Positions 18,072 to 27,877 of a stretch of DNA of 64,000 nucleotides are shown here, piece by piece. The DNA comes from Aminobacter carboxidus (GTDB lineage: Bacteria; Pseudomonadota; Alphaproteobacteria; Rhizobiales; Rhizobiaceae). The stretch covers positions 62,001 to 126,000 of the forward strand of contig NZ_JACZEP010000004.1 in NCBI RefSeq assembly GCF_014863355.1, in the 5' to 3' direction. A model generated the notes under the pieces. The model was not told the DNA's origin. It made no database searches and saw nothing but the letters and a program-made list of their open reading frames with translations. Numbering within the stretch: position 1 is the stretch's first letter; every line of letters starts with the position of its first letter. The translations under genes were made by a program, and so were the position numbers.

Positions 18072-21000
18072 ATGAACAGCAAGCGGTCCTATCTCGACAC
18101 CCTCAACGAAGGCAGGCAGCGCCGCCCGCATGCGTCGCTCGACCAGCTCAACCGTTCCCTGGAGAATCTCGAAGCGCGGCTCGAACGCGCCCGCGAGGAA
18201 AGTGCCGAGGCCTATCGCGCGCCGCCGCGCCAGGCCCCCCCGGCCGGCTACACGCCGCGCGGCGAATATGGCCGCACCGCCCCCTATGAGCGCCCCTACC
18301 AGACGATTGCCCGCGACATCGACCGCGCCCGCGGCCAGGAGGACGGCGTTGCCGCCGTCGGCAAGATCGCCGGCGAGCTCCGCGCGCTGCGCGAAGAGAT
18401 GCGCCACCAGATGAGCACCGGGCTGCAGCGCGAGTTCGACCTGCTGCGCAAGGACATCGACCGCGCCAGCCAGGCAGGTGCCGCCGGCGGCCAGGCCGTC
18501 GAGCTCGGGCTCGAGCTGGAGCGGCTGTCGGGCGCCATCCACTCGCTTGCCGAACGCAGCGACGACAAGAGCGTCAACACGCTGCGCCTCGAACTCGAAC
18601 AGGTCCGCCGCTCGCTCGGCGATCTGGCGCGCGAAGAGACCGTGCTGTCGGTCGATCGCCGCTGGGACGATTTCGACCGCCGCTGGGTCGAGTTTGCCGA
18701 CCGCATGTCAGCCGATGTCCGCCAGCGCCCCGAAGACCCGGCTCTTGCCGCCCTTGCAGGTCGCCTTGAACAGATCAACGACGCCGTCAACAGCCTGCCC
18801 GAATCGCTGTCGCTGCGCTCGATCGAAGACAAGGTCCGCACCCTTGCCGGTGCGGTCGACCAGTTCGTGCGCCAGCGCGACAGCCATGGCGACGAGATGT
18901 TCAGCCTCATCGACGAGCGCCTCGACGAAATCTCGCGCGCCATCGTCGCCTCGACGGTCGCAGCGCAGACGCCGCATTTCAATCCCGAGCCGTTCGAGCG
19001 GATCGAAGTGCGCATCGCAGCCCTCGCCCACCAGATCGAAGAGATCACCTCGGAGCAGCCGACCGCCGAAATCATCGACCGGCTCAATGTGCTTTCCGAG
19101 CGCGTCGACGACATCGCCATGCGCAGCGACATCCCCGAGCAGACCGTCGAGCGCCTGACGCGCCAGATCTCGCTGATCGCCGAAAAGATTGAACGCACGC
19201 CACAAACACCTGATGCCGGCCTTATCTTCCAGGGCATCGAGCAGCGCTTCGACGCGCTGGCCGACGTGTTCGAGCGCCGCCAGGGCGACGCATTCGAACA
19301 TGGCAACGTGCTGTTCCGCGATCTCGAGCGCCGTCTCGAGGATCTCGGCGACCGTCTCGACCGCCAGGCCGCCCAGCCCGCCGACCAGTCTGGCATCATG
19401 GAGGCCATCGACGCCCGCTTCACGGCTTTCGCCCAGCGGCTTGAGACCAACCGCCAGCCGGATCCGGCCACCGAGCTGGCGATGCGTGGCCTCGAAGCCC
19501 GCCTCGAAGACATCTCCGGCCGCCTGGAAATGTCGGCAGCACAGGTGTCGAGCATCGACCCCGAGCTGATCCGCGGCCTTGAGGCCCAGGTCAGCGAACT
19601 GACCAACCACCTGGCACGCCCCGGCTCGCCGCTGCCCGAGCTCGAAGACATCCGCCCGCGCCTCGACGAGATCGAACGTTCGATATCAGGCAACCATCAC
19701 GCACTTGTCGAAGCGGCCCGCCAGGCCGCCGAAAATGCCGTGCGCACCTTCTCCGGCTCGACCACCGAGACGGCCGCCGTCACCGGCCTTGCCCAGGACC
19801 TGAAGGCGCTGGAAACGCTGACCCGCCGCTCCGACGAACGCAACGGCAAGACCTTCGAAGCGATCCACGACACGCTGCTGAAGATCGTCGACCGGCTTGG
19901 CTCGATTGAGACCAACGAAGCACCGGCACCTGTCGAGGCTCCGCCCGCTTCGGTGGCCGAACTGCTGTCGACGACCATGCTGTCGCCGGCACCGAAGCTG
20001 TCGCTCAGTGAAACGCCGGCGCTTGACTCGGAAGCACCGGCACCGCTGCCCGAGGCCACCCATACCTTCGGCCGCCGCGCCAGCGACCGCCCGGGTGACG
20101 ATGACCGCGCTGCACGCAGCCCGGCCCAGGCCGCCGCCGAAGCCGCCGCGGCAGTCGCTGCGCTTGACGGTGTCCGCACCGAAAAGAAAGAGCAGAAGCC
20201 GGCCAAGACCTCGATGTTCAGTGGGCTCGCCCGCGCCTTCAGCAAGAAGGACAAGCAGCAGCCCGTCGCCACGGAAACGGCCGAGCCTGTCGTCGAGACG
20301 CCGGCGCCGGGTGTCATGCTCGATGCGCCGCTAGATCCCAAGATCGCCAACCGTCCACTGGAGCCCGGCTCCGGCGCGCCCGACCTCAACGCCATCATGC
20401 GCCGCGTCCGCGATGAACGTGGCGAGACGGTGCGTGCAAACGAGCCCGACGCGTCGAAATCCGACTTCATCGCCGCTGCCCGGCGCGCCGCCCAGGCCGC
20501 CGCCGCCGAGGCCGATGCCGCCAAGCGCAGTTCCGACCTCAAGGGCCCGGTGCGCGCGCTGCGCATCGGCGACCTCATCAAGAAGCGCCGCAAGTCGGTG
20601 CTGATGGCCGTCGGCGCCGTGATGCTGGCGCTTGCCGGCATGCAGCTCGGCAAGGCCTTCCTCAGCGATCCGATCCAGACGGCAAGCGTCATCGTGGCGC
20701 CTGCCGTGTCGCAGTCGGTCAAGGCAGCCGCGACAGCGCCGGCAAAGCCAGCCGAACTCGCCGCGCTTCCGGTTCGCAATGTCGACAAAACAGACGTCGC
20801 CAGTGTCCCGCTCGCCGAACCCGAGCAGATGGCAGACACCTCGACGGACTCGGTGCCCGTAGCTGCGGCACTCGACAACACCAGCACCCAGTCGATCCCG
20901 GCCCTGCCGGTCACCAGCGAGACCATCAAGCCCTCCGTCACCCCGGCCGCCTTCATGCCCGAAGCGGTCGGCCCGGAAGCGCTGCGCCAGGCCGCCAATG

Positions 21001-21794
21001 CCGGCGACGCCAAGGCCCTCTATGAGATGGGTTCGCGTTATGCCGAAGCCCGCGGCGCCAATGCCGACATGAAGGCCGCGTCCCAGTGGTACGAAAAGGC
21101 CGCTGAGCTCGGCTTCGCGCCGGCCCAGTACCGCATCGGCAACATGTACGAGAAGGGCACCGGCGTCGAACGCAATGCCGTCAAGGCCAAGACCTGGTAC
21201 CAGCTCGCCGCAGCCCAGGGCAACGCCAATGCGATGCACAACCTGGCGGTGCTGCTCGCCATGGGTGCGGACGGCACCGTCGACAACGACTCGGCCAACC
21301 GCTGGTTCACCTCCGCCGCCGAACTCGGCATCAAGGACAGCCAGTTCAATCTCGGCATCCTTGCCGCCAAGGGCGTCGGCATGAAGCAGAACCTCGAAGA
21401 GTCCTACAAATGGTTCGCCATCGTCGCCAGGGAGGGTGACAAGGATGCCGCCGCCAAGCGCGATGAGATTGCCAAGGCGCTCAAGCCCGACCAGCTCAAG
21501 CGTGCCGAGGAGACGACCGCACTGTGGCAGCCCAAGCCACTCGACCCGTCCGCCAATTCGGTCGATGTGCCTGCGGCCTGGGCGGATGCGCCCGCCGCCA
21601 ACATCGACATGAAGCGGGCAGTGCAGAACATCCAGGCGATCCTCAACAAGAACGGCTACGAGGCCGGCAAGCCCGACGGCATGATGGGCCAGAAGACCAA
21701 GGACGCGATCATGGCGTTCCAGAAGGACAACGCGCTGGCGCCCACCGGCAATGTCGACGAGCCGCTGGTCGAGGCGCTCTTGGCGCGCAAATAG
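18072..21794 (+). CDS. podJ: PodJ-like cell-polarity protein with SEL1 and peptidoglycan-binding domains
   Basis: A 1240-residue protein. The cytoplasmic part (1-~840) is predicted coiled coil rich in Glu/Arg/Ala with acidic repeats. A single membrane helix lies at about 841-862 (SVLMAVGAVMLALAGMQLG). The periplasmic part has SEL1/TPR-like repeats (about 966-1130) and a C-terminal peptidoglycan-binding domain (about 1177-1240, AILNKNGYEAGKPDGMMG). This order matches PodJ of Caulobacter and rhizobia, which recruits polar factors and is trimmed during the cell cycle. The start MNSKRSYLDTLNEG is chosen; upstream in-frame codons read as non-coding. A hairpin terminator follows the stop. Confidence 0.88.
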   Translation: MNSKRSYLDTLNEGRQRRPHASLDQLNRSLENLEARLERAREESAEAYRAPPRQAPPAGYTPRGEYGRTAPYERPYQTIARDIDRARGQEDGVAAVGKIAGELRALREEMRHQMSTGLQREFDLLRKDIDRASQAGAAGGQAVELGLELERLSGAIHSLAERSDDKSVNTLRLELEQVRRSLGDLAREETVLSVDRRWDDFDRRWVEFADRMSADVRQRPEDPALAALAGRLEQINDAVNSLPESLSLRSIEDKVRTLAGAVDQFVRQRDSHGDEMFSLIDERLDEISRAIVASTVAAQTPHFNPEPFERIEVRIAALAHQIEEITSEQPTAEIIDRLNVLSERVDDIAMRSDIPEQTVERLTRQISLIAEKIERTPQTPDAGLIFQGIEQRFDALADVFERRQGDAFEHGNVLFRDLERRLEDLGDRLDRQAAQPADQSGIMEAIDARFTAFAQRLETNRQPDPATELAMRGLEARLEDISGRLEMSAAQVSSIDPELIRGLEAQVSELTNHLARPGSPLPELEDIRPRLDEIERSISGNHHALVEAARQAAENAVRTFSGSTTETAAVTGLAQDLKALETLTRRSDERNGKTFEAIHDTLLKIVDRLGSIETNEAPAPVEAPPASVAELLSTTMLSPAPKLSLSETPALDSEAPAPLPEATHTFGRRASDRPGDDDRAARSPAQAAAEAAAAVAALDGVRTEKKEQKPAKTSMFSGLARAFSKKDKQQPVATETAEPVVETPAPGVMLDAPLDPKIANRPLEPGSGAPDLNAIMRRVRDERGETVRANEPDASKSDFIAAARRAAQAAAAEADAAKRSSDLKGPVRALRIGDLIKKRRKSVLMAVGAVMLALAGMQLGKAFLSDPIQTASVIVAPAVSQSVKAAATAPAKPAELAALPVRNVDKTDVASVPLAEPEQMADTSTDSVPVAAALDNTSTQSIPALPVTSETIKPSVTPAAFMPEAVGPEALRQAANAGDAKALYEMGSRYAEARGANADMKAASQWYEKAAELGFAPAQYRIGNMYEKGTGVERNAVKAKTWYQLAAAQGNANAMHNLAVLLAMGADGTVDNDSANRWFTSAAELGIKDSQFNLGILAAKGVGMKQNLEESYKWFAIVAREGDKDAAAKRDEIAKALKPDQLKRAEETTALWQPKPLDPSANSVDVPAAWADAPAANIDMKRAVQNIQAILNKNGYEAGKPDGMMGQKTKDAIMAFQKDNALAPTGNVDEPLVEALLARK

Positions 21795-21818
21795 TTCACC
21801 ATGACCGGCATTCAGTGG

Positions 21819-21836
21819 CCCGCCTTTACCGGCGGG
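21819..21836 (+). terminator. Likely terminator of the podJ-like gene
   Basis: CCCGCC-TTTACC-GGCGGG hairpin about 25 bp after the stop, followed by a T-rich tract (TTATTTTTCGTTTT, from 21850) after a short gap. Confidence 0.55.
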
Positions 21837-21970
21837 TTAACTGATTGAGTTATTTTTCGTTTTGTGCGCGGTGAAGTTTGACTTCGCCGTAATGTCGGCG
21901 CAAGTACCCGGTAGCCAACAAGCTCCCAGGGATGGGCGTCGGCAACAGTTCATTTTGCAGAGTCTGACGG

Positions 21971-22897
21971 GTGGGCATCTATCTCCCGATTGCGGAAATG
22001 TCGGTCAATGTGTTCGTGCTGCTGGCGATGGGCGCGGCGGTCGGTTTCCTGTCGGGCATGTTCGGGGTCGGCGGCGGCTTTTTGATCACGCCGCTTTTGA
22101 TCTTCTACAACATCCCCCCGGCGATCGCGGTCGCCACCGGCGCCAACCAGGTCATCGCCTCGTCATTCTCCGGTGCGCTCGCCCATCTCAAGCGCGGCAC
22201 ACTCGACTTCAAGCTCGGCACCGTGCTGCTGATCGGCGGTATCGCCGGTTCCGCCGCCGGCGGCTTTGTCTTTGCGCTGTTGCGCGCGCTCGGCCAGCTC
22301 GACCTGTTCATCTCGCTGCTCTATGTCGTGTTTTTGGGCACCGTCGGCGGACTGATGCTGATCGAAAGCGTCAATGCGCTGCGCCTGACCAAGGGTGGGG
22401 TGCCGCCGGCTTTGAAGAAGTCGGGCCAGCACAACTGGATCCACCGCCTGCCCTTCAAGATGCGCTTTCGCACCTCGAAGCTGTTCGTCTCGGTCATCCC
22501 GGTGCTCGGCATCGGCGCCGGCATCGGCTTCTTGTCGGCCATCATGGGCGTCGGCGGCGGCTTCATCATGGTGCCGGCACTGATCTATCTGCTCAAGGTG
22601 CCGACCAACGTCGTCGTTGGCACCTCGCTGTTCCAGATCGTCGTCGTTTCGGCCTTCACCACCTTGGTGCACTCCTCGACCAACCAGACGGTCGACATCA
22701 TCCTGGCGCTGGTGCTGATGGTCGGTGGTGTTGCCGGTGCGCAATATGGCGCCAAGGCCGGCCAGAAGCTGCGCGGCGAACAGCTGCGCGCGCTCTTGGC
22801 ACTGCTGGTGCTTGCCGTTGCCTTGCGCCTTGGCTTCGACCTGTTCGTCAAGCCGCAGAACCTCTATTCGCTGACCGGCGTGAGCGGGCTGTTGTGA
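21971..22897 (+). CDS. TauE/SafE-family membrane permease
   Basis: A 308-residue protein with about eight predicted membrane helices and two copies of the GGGF signature (GMFGVGGGFLITPLLIFYNI and MGVGGGFIMVPALIYLL), typical of TauE/SafE exporters of sulfite or organosulfonates. GTG at 21971 is chosen; ATG at 21998 is an alternative. Its stop overlaps the start of the TIGR02186 gene (TGATG), a pairing common in alphaproteobacteria. The substrate is unknown. Confidence 0.88.
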   Translation: MGIYLPIAEMSVNVFVLLAMGAAVGFLSGMFGVGGGFLITPLLIFYNIPPAIAVATGANQVIASSFSGALAHLKRGTLDFKLGTVLLIGGIAGSAAGGFVFALLRALGQLDLFISLLYVVFLGTVGGLMLIESVNALRLTKGGVPPALKKSGQHNWIHRLPFKMRFRTSKLFVSVIPVLGIGAGIGFLSAIMGVGGGFIMVPALIYLLKVPTNVVVGTSLFQIVVVSAFTTLVHSSTNQTVDIILALVLMVGGVAGAQYGAKAGQKLRGEQLRALLALLVLAVALRLGFDLFVKPQNLYSLTGVSGLL

Positions 22898-23679
22898 TGC
22901 GGGCGGCGACATGTCTCGCAGCCCTGTTGCTGGCGACCGCATTTCCGGCGCGCGCGCAGGAGCCGGCGCATCCTGAAAGCATCCAGATCGGGCTGTCCAC
23001 CGACCGCGTCGCCATCACAGCCGATTTCGCCGGTGCCGACCTCACCATCTTCGGCGCGCTTGAAAACGCCGATCCGCTGATCAACCGCCAGGGCCGCTAC
23101 GACGTCTATGTCGTGCTCGAGGGCCCGGCCCGGCCGGTGGTGGTACGGCGCAAGAGCCGCGTGCTCGGCATGTGGATCAACACCCAGTCCGAAACCTTCG
23201 TCAACGTGCCGATGTCGTATTCGGTGGCAACCACCCGCCAGCCGCAGGACATCACCGATCCCAACAACTACCGCCAGCTGTCACTCGGCGCCAACAACAT
23301 CTACATGGAGCCCGAAGACAAACGCGACAGCCCGCTGACCATCCAGGAGTTCACCGACGCGTTGCGTGACCGCAAGCAGGCGACCGGGCTTTACTCCGAC
23401 AACATCGGCGGCGTGCAGTTCCTGTCGCAGAGCCTGTTTCGCGCCACCTTGCACCTTGCTCCCAACGTGCCAGTCGGCACCCACAAGGCGCGCGCCTTCC
23501 TGTTTCGCAACGGCATCTTCATCAAGGAAACCTCGGCCCAGCTTGCCATCGTCAAATCAGGCTTCGAGCAGACCATCTACCGCTTCGCCACCGACCACGG
23601 CTTCGGATACGGCCTCTTCGCCATTGGCCTCGCCATGCTCACAGGTTGGCTCGGAAGGATCGTGTTCAGGAAGGACTAA
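22897..23679 (+). CDS. TIGR02186-family membrane-anchored protein
   Basis: A 260-residue protein with a signal peptide (MRAATCLAALLLATAFPARA), a conserved periplasmic part (IQIGLSTDRVAITADFAGADL) and a C-terminal membrane helix (YGLFAIGLAMLTGWLGRIVF). It matches the conserved alphaproteobacterial family TIGR02186, regularly found beside a TauE/SafE permease. It overlaps that gene by one base here. It probably acts as an accessory subunit of the permease; its molecular function is unknown. Confidence 0.82.
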   Translation: MRAATCLAALLLATAFPARAQEPAHPESIQIGLSTDRVAITADFAGADLTIFGALENADPLINRQGRYDVYVVLEGPARPVVVRRKSRVLGMWINTQSETFVNVPMSYSVATTRQPQDITDPNNYRQLSLGANNIYMEPEDKRDSPLTIQEFTDALRDRKQATGLYSDNIGGVQFLSQSLFRATLHLAPNVPVGTHKARAFLFRNGIFIKETSAQLAIVKSGFEQTIYRFATDHGFGYGLFAIGLAMLTGWLGRIVFRKD

Positions 23680-23886
23680 GGCGGCGGGGCGACGTGCTCA
23701 GCCGCGTTTGGTGCCTCTGCGGCATGCTCCTGTTCTGGAGTCGTCACTTCGTCCAACTGCCGGGACATGTCCCGCCAAGAAGTATAATGCCCCGCTTTTC
23801 GCCTGATCGTCCGTGCCCGAACCACTGTCTGATCCTCTCTGGAGGGGAGTGCCAAGTCCTGCGCCGCGGCTGACACCGTCTCTGTC

Positions 23887-24101
23887 ACGGCATGGTTTCC
23901 CGACACTCTCCGCTCGTTTCACTCGCTCACGAGGTCGGGAATGACGGATGATAAAAGCGCGTCGGCCAACCTTCGACGTTTCCTCAGCATATCGCTTGTG
24001 CCAATCGCCGATGTCGAAGATTTGCGAAGGCGGCCCCGCAGTCCGTCATTCCCGACCTCGTGAGCGAGGAACGAGCGGAGAGTGTCGGGAAACCATGCCG
24101 T
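23887..24101. repeat. Long inverted repeat, arms about 60 bp
   Basis: The left arm (23887-23947) and right arm (24043-24101) are near-perfect reverse complements with about two bases of difference, separated by 95 bp. Each arm also contains a small internal hairpin (CTCG-TGAG-CGAG). It fills most of the 489-bp gap (23680-24168) between TIGR02186 and pdeM, two convergent genes. The form suits a MITE-like or dispersed intergenic element. No gene was called in this gap; a minus-strand open frame at 23676-23906 has no recognised domain. Confidence 0.75.
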
Positions 24102-24168
24102 AATTTCAGAGGACTTGGCGACAGCATAAAGGCGTTAGCGCTGCCGAATAGCGGCGCAAACCAGCGGC

Positions 24169-24882
24169 CTACCCCGGCCTCAGCAACGACCCGGCGATCG
24201 GATAAACGCGGCTTGTGCCGATCATGTAGGCGGTCGGCGCGCCGTTGCGGAACATGCCCTTGTAGGCGCGGTCGAGCACGTTGAGCGAGCCGGTGAAGGC
24301 GCCGAAAGCCGGCATCACCAGCCGCAGGCCATCGCTGGCGAAGCAGCGTCGGCGCACCGAGCGGCTGCGCTGGACGATGCGGGCGCAAGGATGCAGGTGG
24401 CCCGCGACCTCACCCTCGACCAGCCCCTTGGACGGCTCATGGCGAAACGCCAGCCCGCCGACGGCGAGTTCCTGCACGGTCTCGCCAGGCAAGTCGTCGG
24501 GCGCATCGGGATCGTGATTGCCGGCAACCCAGAACCAGTCACGCCCCTTCATCATGCCGATCAGGCTGTCGCGAAAAGGCTCCGGCAGGCGCGCAGCACC
24601 CTCGCCGTCGTGAAAACTGTCGCCGAGACTGATGATGGTCTTCGGCGCATAGTCTTCCACGACCGAGGCCAGCCGTGCCAGCGTCGCCGCGGTGTCGTAG
24701 GGCGGTAGCAGCCGGCCGCGTCGGGCAAAGGAAGAACCCTTTTCGAGATGCAGGTCCGAGACCACGAGCAGGCCGACATCAGGGAAATGCAGTGCTGCGC
24801 GCGGGTCGCAGATGGCGCGCATGCCTGAAATGGCGATAGTCTCGCAACCGGCCCTGGTCAGTTCGCGCGCGGCTATGTTCAT
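24169..24882 (-). CDS. pdeM: PdeM: ligase-associated metallophosphoesterase
   Basis: A 237-residue calcineurin-like phosphoesterase with all metal-binding motifs: SDLHLEKGS (about 42-50), LGDSFHDG, WVAGNHDP and GHLHP. PdeM enzymes are encoded with LigC, Exo and Lhr in many bacteria and have phosphodiesterase activity. Here the gene overlaps the Lhr helicase gene by four bases and follows it in the same operon. Confidence 0.9.
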   Translation of the reverse strand: MNIAARELTRAGCETIAISGMRAICDPRAALHFPDVGLLVVSDLHLEKGSSFARRGRLLPPYDTAATLARLASVVEDYAPKTIISLGDSFHDGEGAARLPEPFRDSLIGMMKGRDWFWVAGNHDPDAPDDLPGETVQELAVGGLAFRHEPSKGLVEGEVAGHLHPCARIVQRSRSVRRRCFASDGLRLVMPAFGAFTGSLNVLDRAYKGMFRNGAPTAYMIGTSRVYPIAGSLLRPG

Positions 24883-27422
24883 GCGCTTCCCATCGCCTCT
24901 TCGATCAGGTCGGCTGCTTCGAGCAGCAGCGTGTCGTTGGCCTCGCCATTGACCGGTTCGCGGCCGATTTCCAGCATGATCGGCACCGCCAGCGGCGAAA
25001 TCTGGTCCAGCATCTTATGAACGATTCGGCCATGGATGCGCGAGAGCATCTCGGCCAGCCTCCTGACATCGAGCAGGCCGGATGCCGCATCCGCCCGCGT
25101 TGCCTGGAGCAGGATGTGGTCGGGCTCATGGCTGCGCAAGACGTCATAGATTAGGTCGGCCGATACCGTCACCTGCCGCCCATTCTTTTCCTGGCCGGGA
25201 AAGCGTTTCTCGATCAGGCCCGAAATGACAGCGCAATTGCGGAAGGTGCGCTTGAGCAACCAGCTGTCGGCGAGCCACGCCTCGAGATCGTCGCCCAACA
25301 TGTCCTCGTCCAACAGTTCGGCGAGCGAAGGTTTCTTGGCCCTAAACATCGCGCCGAGATCACTGAGCGCCCAGATGGCCAGCGAATAGTCGGTGGCGAC
25401 GAAGCCGAGCGGCCTCGCACCCATGCGCTCCAGCCGCCGGGTCAAAAGCATGCCGAGCGTCTGGTGCGCCAGCCGGCCTTCGAACGGATAGACCACCATG
25501 TAGTGGCGCTCGCCGCGCGGAAAGGTCTCGACCAGCAGGTCCTCGCGCCGCGGCAGGATCGATTTCAGCTGCTGCATGCGCAGCCAGTCCGCCACCTGCT
25601 CGGGCAGCGCCTTCCAGCGCGCGGGATCGGCCAGCATGCCGCGCACCTGTTCGGCGAGATAGGTCGAGAGCGGGAACTTGCCACCGGCATAGGACGGCAC
25701 CAGCACATTGCCGCCGCCGCCCGTCGAGACGTAGCACTCGTTCTCGCGGATGCCCTCGAAGCGCAGCACCTTGCCGGCGAAGATGAACATGTCGCCGACC
25801 GACAGCGTCTCGACGAAATACTCCTCGATCTTGCCGAGCACCGGTCCGCCGCGCAGGGCCAGCGACTGAGCGCTGCCGGCACCCGACTTGCCCTTGGCGC
25901 GGGTGTAACGGACATTCAGCATCGGCGCCTCGATGATGGTGCCGACATTGAGCCGGTACTGCTGGGCGATGCGTGGATTCGACACCCGCCAGGTGCCGTC
26001 CTTGGTCAGGCGGATGCGGGCATAACGCTCATAGCTGCGCAGCGCGTAGCCGCCGGTGGCGACAAAATCGACGACGCGGTCGAAGCTTTGGCGGTCCAGC
26101 GCCGCATAAGGTTCTGCCCCCCTCACCTCGGCGAACAGATCGTCGGCACGAAAAGGCGCACCGCAAGCGCAGCCCAGCACATGCTGTGCCAGAACGTCGA
26201 GCGCGCCGTCGAGCAACGGCGGGGTGTCCTGGGCGCCGAGATAGTTGGCCTCAAGGGCTGCCCGGCACTCCAGCACCTCGAAGCGGTTGGCCGGCACCAG
26301 GATCGCCCGGCTCGGCTCGTCCATGCGGTGATTGGCGCGGCCGATGCGTTGGGCCAGCCGGCTCGCGCCCTTCGGCGCCCCGACATGGACGACGAGGTCG
26401 ACGTCGCCCCAGTCGATGCCGAGGTCGAGCGTCGAGGTGGCGACGACGGCACGCAGCACATTGTCGGCCATCGCCTTTTCGACCCTGCGGCGCTGGCCGA
26501 CATCGAGCGAGCCGTGATGAAGCGCTATCGGCAGGTTGTCGTCGTTGACGCGCCAAAGCTCCTGGAACAAGAGCTCCGCCTGGCTGCGCGTGTTGACGAA
26601 CAAAAGCGTCGTCCTGTGCCTGCGGATCGCCTCATAGACATCGGGAATGGCGTAGCGCGCCGAATGACCCGACCATGGCACGCGCTCGTCTGAATCGAGG
26701 ATCGATATTTCAGGCTTGGCGCCGCCCGACACCGTGATCAGCTCGGCCATCTCGCCTGCCGGGTTCTGGTTGACCAGCCAGCGCCTGAGCTCGTCGGGCT
26801 CGGCCACCGTCGCCGACAGGCCGATCGCCTGCAGGTCGGGCACGAACTTCCTGAGGCGCGCGAGGCCAAGCGACAAAAGGTGCCCGCGCTTGGAGGTCAC
26901 CAGCGAATGCAGCTCGTCGAGCACGATGTAGCGCAAGTCGGCGAAAAAGCGCTCGGCATCGGACGATGCGATCAGCAGCGCGAGTTGCTCGGGCGTCGTC
27001 AAAAGGATTTCGGGCGGCGACAGCTTCTGGCGCGCGCGCTTGTGCTGCGGGGTGTCGCCGGTGCGCGTTTCCATCGTGATCGGCAGGCCGATCTCGGCGA
27101 CCGGCTTGCCGAGGTTGCGCTCGATGTCGACGGCAAGCGCCTTGAGCGGCGAAATGTAGAGCGTGTGCACGCCGCGATGCGCCTCGCCCGGGCGTTTCTT
27201 CGGCCGCATGGCAAGATCGGTCAGCGCCGGCAGGAACCCGGCCAGCGTCTTGCCGGCACCGGTCGGCGCGATCAGCAGCACCGAGTTTCCTTGCTGGGCT
27301 GTCGCCAGCAAATCGAGCTGGTGGGCACGTGGCGACCAGCCGCGCTCGGTGAACCATCGCACGAATGGCTCCGGCAGCATCGCGGCAGTCGAATTCGGCT
27401 CCAGTCGCGCTTGGCTCGTCAC
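24879..27422 (-). CDS. lhr: Lhr-type ligase-associated DEXH DNA helicase
   Basis: An 847-residue superfamily 2 helicase. Walker A is APTGAGKTL (52-60), motif II DELH (169-172), and the downstream RecA2 motifs VATSTLDLGIDWGDVDLV and QRIGRANHR are present, followed by the long Lhr-specific C-terminal region. Length fits the Lhr-core proteins that translocate 3'-5' on single-stranded DNA. It forms an operon with pdeM and lies within 1.5-5 kb of the exonuclease and ligase, a set known as a damage-response cassette. Confidence 0.93.
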   Translation of the reverse strand: MTSQARLEPNSTAAMLPEPFVRWFTERGWSPRAHQLDLLATAQQGNSVLLIAPTGAGKTLAGFLPALTDLAMRPKKRPGEAHRGVHTLYISPLKALAVDIERNLGKPVAEIGLPITMETRTGDTPQHKRARQKLSPPEILLTTPEQLALLIASSDAERFFADLRYIVLDELHSLVTSKRGHLLSLGLARLRKFVPDLQAIGLSATVAEPDELRRWLVNQNPAGEMAELITVSGGAKPEISILDSDERVPWSGHSARYAIPDVYEAIRRHRTTLLFVNTRSQAELLFQELWRVNDDNLPIALHHGSLDVGQRRRVEKAMADNVLRAVVATSTLDLGIDWGDVDLVVHVGAPKGASRLAQRIGRANHRMDEPSRAILVPANRFEVLECRAALEANYLGAQDTPPLLDGALDVLAQHVLGCACGAPFRADDLFAEVRGAEPYAALDRQSFDRVVDFVATGGYALRSYERYARIRLTKDGTWRVSNPRIAQQYRLNVGTIIEAPMLNVRYTRAKGKSGAGSAQSLALRGGPVLGKIEEYFVETLSVGDMFIFAGKVLRFEGIRENECYVSTGGGGNVLVPSYAGGKFPLSTYLAEQVRGMLADPARWKALPEQVADWLRMQQLKSILPRREDLLVETFPRGERHYMVVYPFEGRLAHQTLGMLLTRRLERMGARPLGFVATDYSLAIWALSDLGAMFRAKKPSLAELLDEDMLGDDLEAWLADSWLLKRTFRNCAVISGLIEKRFPGQEKNGRQVTVSADLIYDVLRSHEPDHILLQATRADAASGLLDVRRLAEMLSRIHGRIVHKMLDQISPLAVPIMLEIGREPVNGEANDTLLLEAADLIEEAMGSA

Positions 27423-27540
27423 GCCCCATGCCTAGCGCGGGCGCATCGCCGCGCCAAGCGAAATCTGGAACAAAAAGGGATCAAGATACTCGACATGGTG
27501 CGCCGCGCCCCCTGAAAAGCCGCGTTCTTTCGCGCCTCCC

Positions 27541-27580
27541 CTCTGCCCTGCCGGCCATCTCCCCCTCTCGGGGGGAGATT
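27541..27580. repeat. Rhizobial intergenic palindrome (CCGGCCATCTCCCCC family)
   Basis: A hairpin of ATCTCCCCC and GGGGGGAGAT preceded by CTCTGCCCTGCCGGCC. Related copies occur at 29970-30125 and 43028-43178, and a partial tail copy at about 58128-58152. It lies in the gap between the lhr start and a small coiled-coil gene. Confidence 0.75.
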
Positions 27581-27700
27581 AGCAGCGGCGGCTGCCCCGC
27601 CGCCATTCGACAACGGAGGCGATTGGCAATGAAACCTATACGGCTTGCGTCTTGCGCTGCACCGCTTCACATGATCGAAACCGAACAATCGAGCCCGCCC

Positions 27701-27877
27701 ATGTCCGACACCTCTTCCCACGAATCCCGCATCGCCGAGCTCGAAAAACTCGTCCACGACCTTCAGGCCCAACTGGAAGTGTTGCAAAAGCAGGCGGGCA
27801 TCACCGCCAAGCCGGTGGAAAAACCGCTGCGTTCGCGCGGCATGCTCGGTAGCCCGAGCAGCAGCCGGCAGCGTTAG
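27701..27877 (+). CDS. Small coiled-coil protein, unknown function
   Basis: A 58-residue protein (MSDTSSHESRIAELEKL...), largely one predicted amphipathic helix with heptad leucines (SRIAELEKLVHDLQAQLEVL), then a basic Arg/Ser-rich tail. An in-frame ATG at 27671 would add ten residues. It is convergent with the methyltransferase, their stops overlapping by four bases, and lies inside the repair-gene cluster. It resembles SlyX-like short coiled coils in form only. Confidence 0.55.
   Translation: MSDTSSHESRIAELEKLVHDLQAQLEVLQKQAGITAKPVEKPLRSRGMLGSPSSSRQR

Noticed and set aside
23676-23906. 76-codon minus-strand frame next to the long inverted repeat
   Set aside because: It begins inside the repeat arm and has no known family; too weak to call, though a remnant gene is possible.
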